The position numbers and the translations under genes were made by a program. DNA of 64,000 bases, taken from NCBI RefSeq assembly GCF_035621455.1, contig NZ_CP141823.1, positions 1,550,001-1,614,000 on the forward strand, written 5' to 3'. This stretch comes from Vibrio natriegens NBRC 15636 = ATCC 14048 = DSM 759 (GTDB lineage: Bacteria; Pseudomonadota; Gammaproteobacteria; Enterobacterales; Vibrionaceae). This document shows, one piece after another, positions 58,539 to 64,000 of the stretch; the stretch's first letter is position 1; each line of letters begins with the position of its first letter. A model generated the notes under the pieces. That model made no database searches. It worked only from the letters and a program-made list of their open reading frames with translations, and was not told where the DNA came from.

Positions 58539-58864
58539 GTTGTGGGGCGTATGATAGTGAGAGTAACAAAACTTGTAAAGCCTTGAACTAACGAAAAAGA
58601 ACTGTTTGGTTGTTTTGTAATCATAGGTCTATGCTGTGATAGGTCCTGATAAAGAAATATCTATTAAAATAGGGCATTTTATAGAGTTTTTACTTTATCT
58701 CACTACTTTTCAATAAAATGGTGTTTTATTGCTATCTTTATGAAAATAAAGAAATAATCACCTTTGAGTATACATGTGTTCGCCCGAAAGTGTTTGCATC
58801 AGTTTGTGAACTAATTCAAAATTAACTGGTATAGCCAGTTGAGCTTAAATTTCTAAGGGTGTTT
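58539..58864. other. 326-bp promoter region of tRNA-Ser and the MaoC-like gene
   Basis: AT-rich, without an ORF. A small inverted repeat CAATAAAA (58711-58718) / TTTTATTG (58724-58731) is the only structure seen. Confidence 0.4.
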
Positions 58865-59545
58865 ATGAAGGTCACAAATCTATTTAAAGACAAAGTTGAT
58901 GCGATTTCTGCACATCAATCCGAGTTTATGAATTGGATGTCTCCAACGCTACGCGATTATTGGAGTGACTTTTTGGATAGAGCCCAGCACAGTTTCTTAT
59001 TCTCGAAAGTGCGCGATCACCAGCAGCCGGCGATTAACGAAGAAGTTGCGCCTCAACCTGAACCAATCGTCATGGCACCGGAAGCTCAAAAGTTATACCA
59101 AGAGCTCAGTGAGAAAGTCGGTGAAGTCATTCACGTTGGTGATTGGGTACATGTGTCTCAAGAGCGCATTAATCAGTTCGGTGCAGTCACTGAAGATATG
59201 CAGTGGATTCATACTGATCCTGAGCGTGCATCTGCAGAGTCACCGTTTAAGACGACTATTGCCCATGGGTTCCTGACTTTGGCGTTGCTACCAAAGCTGA
59301 CAGACTCGGTTGATCCAGACAAGCCATTGTTCCCAACAGCGAAGTTAGTTGTCAATCTTGGTCTGAACCAGGTTCGTTTCCCTTATCCGGTAAAAGCGGG
59401 TAACAACGTTCGTGCTGTAAGTACACTGACCAAAGTAACGCCAATTAAGAAAGGCCTTGAGATTGAGCGTGAAATCAAAGTGGAAATTGAAGGGATCCGT
59501 CGTCCGGGAGCGGTTGTCGTTTCTGTTATTCAACTGCATTTCTAA
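58865..59545 (+). CDS. MaoC-family hydratase/dehydratase-like protein
   Basis: 226 residues. The C-terminal 140 residues form a hot-dog fold with the MaoC signature: FGAVTEDMQWIHTDPERA and TIAHGFLTLALLP, which include the catalytic Asp and His of enoyl-CoA hydratases such as PhaJ. The N-terminal 75 residues are an extra helical part. It would hydrate trans-2-enoyl-CoA. It lies alone, with a bidirectional terminator after it. Core-genome gene outside the mobile element. Confidence 0.88.
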   Translation: MKVTNLFKDKVDAISAHQSEFMNWMSPTLRDYWSDFLDRAQHSFLFSKVRDHQQPAINEEVAPQPEPIVMAPEAQKLYQELSEKVGEVIHVGDWVHVSQERINQFGAVTEDMQWIHTDPERASAESPFKTTIAHGFLTLALLPKLTDSVDPDKPLFPTAKLVVNLGLNQVRFPYPVKAGNNVRAVSTLTKVTPIKKGLEIEREIKVEIEGIRRPGAVVVSVIQLHF

Positions 59546-59563
59546 ACAACAGAAAGAACAAAA

Positions 59564-59591
59564 AAAAGAGAGCATATTAATGCTCTCTTTT
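59564..59591. terminator. bidirectional terminator
   Basis: AAAAGAGAGCAT (59564-59575) pairs with ATGCTCTCTTTT (59580-59591), with A-run and T-run on the two sides, between convergent genes. Confidence 0.9.
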
Positions 59592-59605
59592 TATTTATTG
59601 ATTAT

Positions 59606-60433
59606 CTATTGATCAAACTTTTTCACAGGTGTATAGCCGTATTCAGCCACGGCTTGTTGGCCTTCTTCTGATTTCAAAAATGCCACGAAATCTTTACCTG
59701 CTTGGTCCAGTGCGTCGACTTTGTATAGAACTAAGAAAGGTCGCGCCAACGTGTATTTGTGGTTCGCGATGTTTTCAGAGGTTGGCTCAATACCTTCAAA
59801 CTGGATAGCTTTCACTGAGCGGTCGACCGAGCCTACCGAAATAAACCCAATTGCACGCGTGTTATGGTTTACGATCGTTTTCACCATGCTGTTGCTGTTT
59901 ACTACCAGATTATTAGGGCTGATATCAGACACTAAACGGTCGTTTACGATTTTGGTAAGACCCATTAGGCTTTCGAAACTGTAACGTGAGCCTGAAGATG
60001 CTTCACGAGTCACAACTGCGATTGGTTGATCGTCACCACCGACTTCTTTCCAGTTTTTAATTTTGCCTTTGTAAATATCAAATACCTGCTGTTGAGACAG
60101 GTTTGCTATAGAGTTTGCACGGTTTACCACGATTGCCAAACCATCATAAGCGATTGGAATAACGTTTAAGTCTTCTCCTTTTTCGCTTTCTGTCAGGTAT
60201 CGGGAGCTCATCCCAATTTTAACCACACCTTTGTTCACCATGGTGATGCCCGCACTCGAGCCAATGCCTTGGACAGCGATGTAGTCATCAGGGTGCGTTT
60301 TATTATATTTCTCGGCAAGAACATCCATAACGCGAGCAACGGAAGTCGAGCCAGAGATATTCACCTCTTTCGCCATAGCGGAAGGAAGAGCGATGGCCAT
60401 GGCTAGCAGAGTCGCCACAGTAAAACGTAACAT
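59606..60433 (-). CDS. phosphate ABC transporter substrate-binding protein (PstS-like)
   Basis: 275 residues from the ATG at 60433 (GGAG upstream), with signal peptide ending PSAMA before KEVNISG. Phosphate-binding features: ISGSTSVARVMDVLAEKY, GIGSSAGITMVNKG, and TREASSGSRYSFESLMG with the typical Ser-Gly-Ser loop. Periplasmic. No pstCAB genes are next to it, so it is a stand-alone binding protein, as several Vibrio genomes have. Confidence 0.9.
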   Translation of the reverse strand: MLRFTVATLLAMAIALPSAMAKEVNISGSTSVARVMDVLAEKYNKTHPDDYIAVQGIGSSAGITMVNKGVVKIGMSSRYLTESEKGEDLNVIPIAYDGLAIVVNRANSIANLSQQQVFDIYKGKIKNWKEVGGDDQPIAVVTREASSGSRYSFESLMGLTKIVNDRLVSDISPNNLVVNSNSMVKTIVNHNTRAIGFISVGSVDRSVKAIQFEGIEPTSENIANHKYTLARPFLVLYKVDALDQAGKDFVAFLKSEEGQQAVAEYGYTPVKKFDQ

Positions 60434-60659
60434 ATTAAACTCCAAAAAATGGTATCAAGCAGCGCACATGATATTTCGTTGAGGTTACACTTTTGTGAAC
60501 TTACCGGTCCAGAAGTAGGGAAATGCCTTCTTTTCAATGCGCTTTATTTTTGCGAACATCAGATGTTACTCACTCGCGCGTGAAGAAACAAAAGGGCTAG
60601 AGTGCCTCTTTTCGTTGGGGTAAGGTGTATACTAAGAACTACCTATCAGGAGATCTTTC

Positions 60660-61013
60660 ATGTCAGTGTCTCAAATGGCAACCAGCCGTTTATACAAGTT
60701 AGTTCATTCACTCTGTTCTGCTCGTAATGCGAATTTACCCGTAGAGCAGGGCAAGTGTTTGTATGAACCTGTAGAAAATGGTGTGGAGCTTCATCGCGCA
60801 CATTTCCTGCTAGATTCACAGCACAGTGAATATACGTCTCCAGTAGCAAAAATTTTGTTTGATGTGCAAACGCAACTTTGGCGTTTTTATGTGCCGAGTT
60901 ACCAAACCGGTGACTTGAAATGGGTACCTTATGAAACTCTGCCATACAGCCAGTCCCTTGAAGTGTTACTGGGTGAACTAGAAAGCGACCCTCAGGCGTG
61001 TTTCTGGGAGTAG
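60660..61013 (+). CDS. DUF3024 protein
   Basis: 117-residue cytoplasmic protein. The pattern HRAHFLLDSQHSEYTSPVAKILFDVQTQLWRFYVPSYQTGDLKWVPYETLP matches the DUF3024 family. Function unknown. A ribosome-binding site (CAGGAG) precedes the ATG. It is convergent with rnb and shares a bidirectional terminator. Confidence 0.8.
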   Translation: MSVSQMATSRLYKLVHSLCSARNANLPVEQGKCLYEPVENGVELHRAHFLLDSQHSEYTSPVAKILFDVQTQLWRFYVPSYQTGDLKWVPYETLPYSQSLEVLLGELESDPQACFWE

Positions 61014-61043
61014 TGTTTTAAATATTTTTTCCGCTGAATATTA

Positions 61044-61070
61044 AAAAAGGCGCTTTGATAGCGCCTTTTT
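61044..61070. terminator. bidirectional terminator between DUF3024 gene and rnb
   Basis: AAAAAGGCGCT (61044-61054) pairs with AGCGCCTTTTT (61060-61070). Confidence 0.93.
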
Positions 61071-61089
61071 CGTTTCGGTTTATTCAGTG

Positions 61090-63090
61090 TTATTCAACCG
61101 TTTGTTCCGTCTGTGCTTTTGGCGGCTCAGCGAACACTTGCGTCGGTTTAGCAACTAAACTGCGGTTTTCCTGGTTCACATCTGCCAAGACAACTTCTAG
61201 CGTATCGCCCAGCTTGTACACCACTTCTTTATCGATGGAGATAGTACCGTTGTCACCGTTGCACTCAATGCGTTCTTTATTGTCAACAATGAGTGAGCCA
61301 GGAATAAACGCCGCGGCGCCGTTTTCAAGCAGGCGAACACGCGCACCAGCACGATTGATATCGAAAATTTCACCGATGTAGCGAGTTTGTTTGCTTGGCT
61401 CCTCAGCAAGAGTACGAGCGTAAAGCCAGTCAGACACATTACGCTCCGCAATTTTGTGGTGCTTACGGTGTAATGCCAGTTCTTCACCGACTTGATCATC
61501 AGGCTTTTGAACAGGTTCTTTGTCAAGAATCACCGCTTTTAGCATACGGTGGTTGATCATATCGCCGTATTTACGAATTGGAGATGTCCAAGTCGCGTAA
61601 ATATCTAGGCCCATCGCGTAGTGAGGAAGTGGCTGATTGCCGACTTCACTGTACGCCTGGAACTTGCGGATGCGGTTATCCAAGTATGAAGTTTCCTGAG
61701 TAGACAACCAACGACGTAATGCTGCAAAGCCTTCCAGTGTCGCGATAGTGTCCGCTGTGAAGCCATGTGTACCTTCTGGGTCAACTAATTGTACAACTTC
61801 TTCAATCTTCTCTGCTTTGAGACCAGAGTGAGTGTTGAACACGCCAGTTTCAAACTTATCGCGAAGCGTGCGGCCAGCACAGATATTCGCTGTGATCATC
61901 GACTCTTCTACAAGACGGTTTGCACTGCGACGCATGTCTGCATGAATGGCAATAACGTCATTGTCTTCGCTAAGTTCGAAACGGTAGTCCGGACGGTCCG
62001 GGAATACAACCGCGTTCTTTTCACGCCAGTCGGCACGAGCAACGGAGAAGTCGTACAGGTCACGTACGATAGTTGCGATATCTTCCGATGGCTGCCATTT
62101 ATCAGAGCTGCCATTTTCGATCCAGTCTGATACGTGGTCATAAGCAAGACGAGCGTGAGACTTAATGTTCGCAGCAAAGAAGTTGATGTTATCACCAATC
62201 ACACCATCTTTACTTACGCTTACGGTACAGCAAAGGGCAGGGCGAGTTTCACCTTCAATAAGAGAACATAGGTCATCAGCAAGATCGCGAGGCAGCATTG
62301 GGATGTTGCGCCCTGGCAAGTAGATCGTGTAGCCACGCTCACGAGCGACTTTGTCCATTTCATCTTCTGGCGTAATGTATGCGGTAGGATCGGCAATCGC
62401 GATGGTCAGTTCAAAATCGCCAGATTCTGTTTTCTTCGCATGCAGCGCATCGTCCATATCTTTGGTGGACTCGCCATCGATAGTTACGAATGGAACGTGA
62501 GTTAAATCAACGCGGTCTAATTCCGCGTCGTCTTTTAACTCCCAGTTCTCAATACCAGCAGGCTCAGAGTTTGGAAGATCGTTTTGTGCCAAGGTTACCC
62601 ACCATGGTGCGATCTTATCGTCAGCATCCGTGATTTTTTCAGAGATTTCTACGAAGAAAGAGTTGTCACCTTTAAGAGGGTGGCGAATAAGATGGCCGAC
62701 AACCCAATCACCTTCATTGAAGTTATCTGGCTTTTGGCCTTTCTTTAGTTTTGCTTTTAGCGACAACTTTTTCAGTTGAGGGTGGTCAGGAACAACATTC
62801 AGCTTACCTTTGAACATTTTTACACGGCCAATAAAGCGAGTAAGTGACTGTTCTAGCAGCTCTTGTGGCTCTGCAACTTCACGTTCATTCTCTGTACGAA
62901 TAATGGCGACTACTTTATCGCCATGAATGCACTTTTTCATGTACGCAGGTGGAATGAAGAAACTGGTTTTGCTGTCCACTTCAAGGAAACCAAAGCCTTT
63001 ATCTGTTGCTTTGATTGACCCTTCTTTTTTAGGAAGGTTTTCTTGGATTTGCTGCTTAAGTTGGGCTAATAGCGGGTTATCTTGAAACAT
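61090..63090 (-). CDS. rnb: exoribonuclease II
   Basis: 666-residue 3'-5' exoribonuclease. Two N-terminal cold-shock-like domains, a central RNB catalytic domain with the metal-binding Asp cluster in VTIDGESTKDMDDALHA and LPRDLADDLCSL, and a C-terminal S1 domain (GEIFDINRAGARVRLLENGAAAFIPGS). Length and motifs agree with RNase II rather than RNase R, which is longer with a basic tail. Single-gene unit. Confidence 0.96.
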   Translation of the reverse strand: MFQDNPLLAQLKQQIQENLPKKEGSIKATDKGFGFLEVDSKTSFFIPPAYMKKCIHGDKVVAIIRTENEREVAEPQELLEQSLTRFIGRVKMFKGKLNVVPDHPQLKKLSLKAKLKKGQKPDNFNEGDWVVGHLIRHPLKGDNSFFVEISEKITDADDKIAPWWVTLAQNDLPNSEPAGIENWELKDDAELDRVDLTHVPFVTIDGESTKDMDDALHAKKTESGDFELTIAIADPTAYITPEDEMDKVARERGYTIYLPGRNIPMLPRDLADDLCSLIEGETRPALCCTVSVSKDGVIGDNINFFAANIKSHARLAYDHVSDWIENGSSDKWQPSEDIATIVRDLYDFSVARADWREKNAVVFPDRPDYRFELSEDNDVIAIHADMRRSANRLVEESMITANICAGRTLRDKFETGVFNTHSGLKAEKIEEVVQLVDPEGTHGFTADTIATLEGFAALRRWLSTQETSYLDNRIRKFQAYSEVGNQPLPHYAMGLDIYATWTSPIRKYGDMINHRMLKAVILDKEPVQKPDDQVGEELALHRKHHKIAERNVSDWLYARTLAEEPSKQTRYIGEIFDINRAGARVRLLENGAAAFIPGSLIVDNKERIECNGDNGTISIDKEVVYKLGDTLEVVLADVNQENRSLVAKPTQVFAEPPKAQTEQTVE

Positions 63091-63467
63091 CTTGATTTTC
63101 TATCTGATTGTTTTTAATAAATTTATTTTCTTTCCCCAAGCCTCTTTACCATTCTTTCCTAACAAGAGAGCGAACGTAAGAAGGCATTCGGCGGTCGCAA
63201 TAAATTTACCGAAATAGTTACTGCGACACATGTTACTTGGCATAGGAATGATTGTATAGTGATCATTGTGTTCATAAAGGTATTGAGCCGCGCTTTTCTG
63301 GTTAAGACATCCAAGTATGTTCTTTCTTCTAAAAAACGTAACACATGGAAAACAAGCCTGTACTAGGCTCAACGATGGAATGGATGTTTATATTTACTCG
63401 TCGTTACAATCGTTAACTAGAAAAAAAGCACCCATTGGTTAAGATTTAATCAACCAAGGAGGCGTAT
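63091..63467. other. 377-bp intergenic region between rnb and usp
   Basis: Divergent promoter region without a credible gene. TTGGTT/AACCAA near 63435-63456 can pair just before the AAGGAGG ribosome-binding site of the next gene. Confidence 0.4.
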
Positions 63468-64000
63468 ATGAAAAGGTTTGAGAACATACTTTTTGCGACC
63501 CAAGGACTTCCTGGGCATAGTGACGCGCTAGGGCAAGCTATTAGAATCGCATCCAATGATCACGTTCAAGTGTCTGGTCTTATTGCTTGTCCCGACTTTC
63601 CGAGCCACTTGGTTCAATATCAGCAAAGGTATGAGCAGTCTCTGTATGACTCTTTACTGGCAAGGGTAGAAGCCTTGCGCATCGAATATGGTGCCGCTAA
63701 AGAGCAAGTGCCGTTTCCTCTTTCTGTTAAAAGCAGCGTGCAACCCGCTGTTTGTATTATTCAAGAAGCCATTGCTCATGAGCATGATTTGATCATCAAA
63801 GAGGCTGAACCTATTGATGAAGGGTCAGAAGGTTTTAAAGCTCTTGATATGACGCTATTGCGAAAATGTCCGTGTGCGGTTTGGTTACATCGACCAATCA
63901 ATAAGCCGAGAAACAAACGACGTATTGCGGTGGCGATTGATCCAATGAGGACCAGTGACGAGCAACACGCTATGTCAATACGATTATTAGCGCTGTCCCG
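63468..64000 (+). CDS. universal stress protein, UspE-like (3' truncated)
   Basis: Open reading frame from the ATG at 63468, five bases after a strong AAGGAGG site, running off the window end (177 codons visible). It begins MKRFENILFATQGLPGHSDALGQAIRIA, and near residue 125 has LLRKCPCAVWLHRP, the end of a first Usp domain. A second domain then starts (RRIAVAIDP), so it is a tandem-domain protein of UspE type. There is no stop codon within the window. Confidence 0.85.
   Translation, partial: MKRFENILFATQGLPGHSDALGQAIRIASNDHVQVSGLIACPDFPSHLVQYQQRYEQSLYDSLLARVEALRIEYGAAKEQVPFPLSVKSSVQPAVCIIQEAIAHEHDLIIKEAEPIDEGSEGFKALDMTLLRKCPCAVWLHRPINKPRNKRRIAVAIDPMRTSDEQHAMSIRLLALS

Noticed and set aside
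63100..63372. 90-codon ORF on the minus strand upstream of rnb
   Set aside because: No ribosome-binding site, no recognisable domain, and it fills the region where rnb and usp promoters are expected.

Overview
The window looks like a stretch of a Vibrio genome, probably the second chromosome. The moderate AT content, the zwf/gnd locus, the rnb gene, a DUF3024 protein and many Vibrio-like accessory genes point that way. This is recognition from memory, not a database result. About 50 genes are supported.

Region 1 (1-5.0 kb) has a truncated guanine-deaminase-like gene. An OmpR-type two-component system follows, divergent from a secreted GlcG/HbpS-like protein. Region 2 (3.3-15.2 kb) holds an oxamate-carbamoyltransferase-type set: a DUF2877/AllH-like protein with a LysR regulator, a CynX/NimT-type exporter, an NCS2 permease, an ankyrin-TPR protein, FdrA, a DUF1116/YlbE-like protein and carbamate kinase. 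A periplasmic M14-type amidohydrolase ends the region. The expected logic is uptake of a purine-related or carbamoylated compound, transfer of the carbamoyl group to phosphate, and ATP formation by carbamate kinase.

Region 3 (15.6-22.8 kb) is a thiol-redox island. It has two ArsR-type regulators (one fused to rhodanese), an orphan dihydrolipoyl dehydrogenase, an MFS exporter, an OsmC-like peroxidase, two thioredoxins, a thioredoxin reductase and a TetR regulator.

Region 4 (23.8-43.4 kb and 46.8-50.1 kb) is the most unusual part. It is a catabolic island with two cytochrome P450s, an adrenodoxin-reductase-like flavoprotein, a flavodoxin, two APC permeases, a class III aminotransferase, a PhyH dioxygenase, an SDR, glutathione-dependent formaldehyde dehydrogenase, a VOC protein, a MOSC protein, an NTF2-like protein, two secreted alpha/beta hydrolases and two closely related TetR regulators. 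Almost every transcription unit is preceded by a palindrome CTAAC-N4-GTTAG (13 sites). At 11 of these the palindrome abuts or lies just downstream of a sigma-54-like promoter (GG-N10-GC). This reads as one regulon, repressed by the two TetR paralogues at sigma-54 promoters. No sigma-54 activator gene is in the window. A decayed SDR fragment and the paired paralogues show that the island grew by duplication.

The resident zwf-gnd operon (43.5-46.6 kb) sits inside this island. It has lost its middle gene pgl, and only a short C-terminal pgl-like remnant is left.

Region 5 (about 50.2-58.4 kb) is a mobile element next to the 3' end of tRNA-Ser(UGA). It has three tyrosine recombinases, small membrane proteins, three copies of an 18-nt direct repeat, a long hairpin over the stop codon of a small ORF, and a decayed copy of one of its own membrane genes. 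Region 6 (58.4-64 kb) looks like ordinary core genome: tRNA-Ser, a MaoC-like protein, a PstS-like phosphate-binding protein, DUF3024, RNase II and a universal stress protein that runs off the end.
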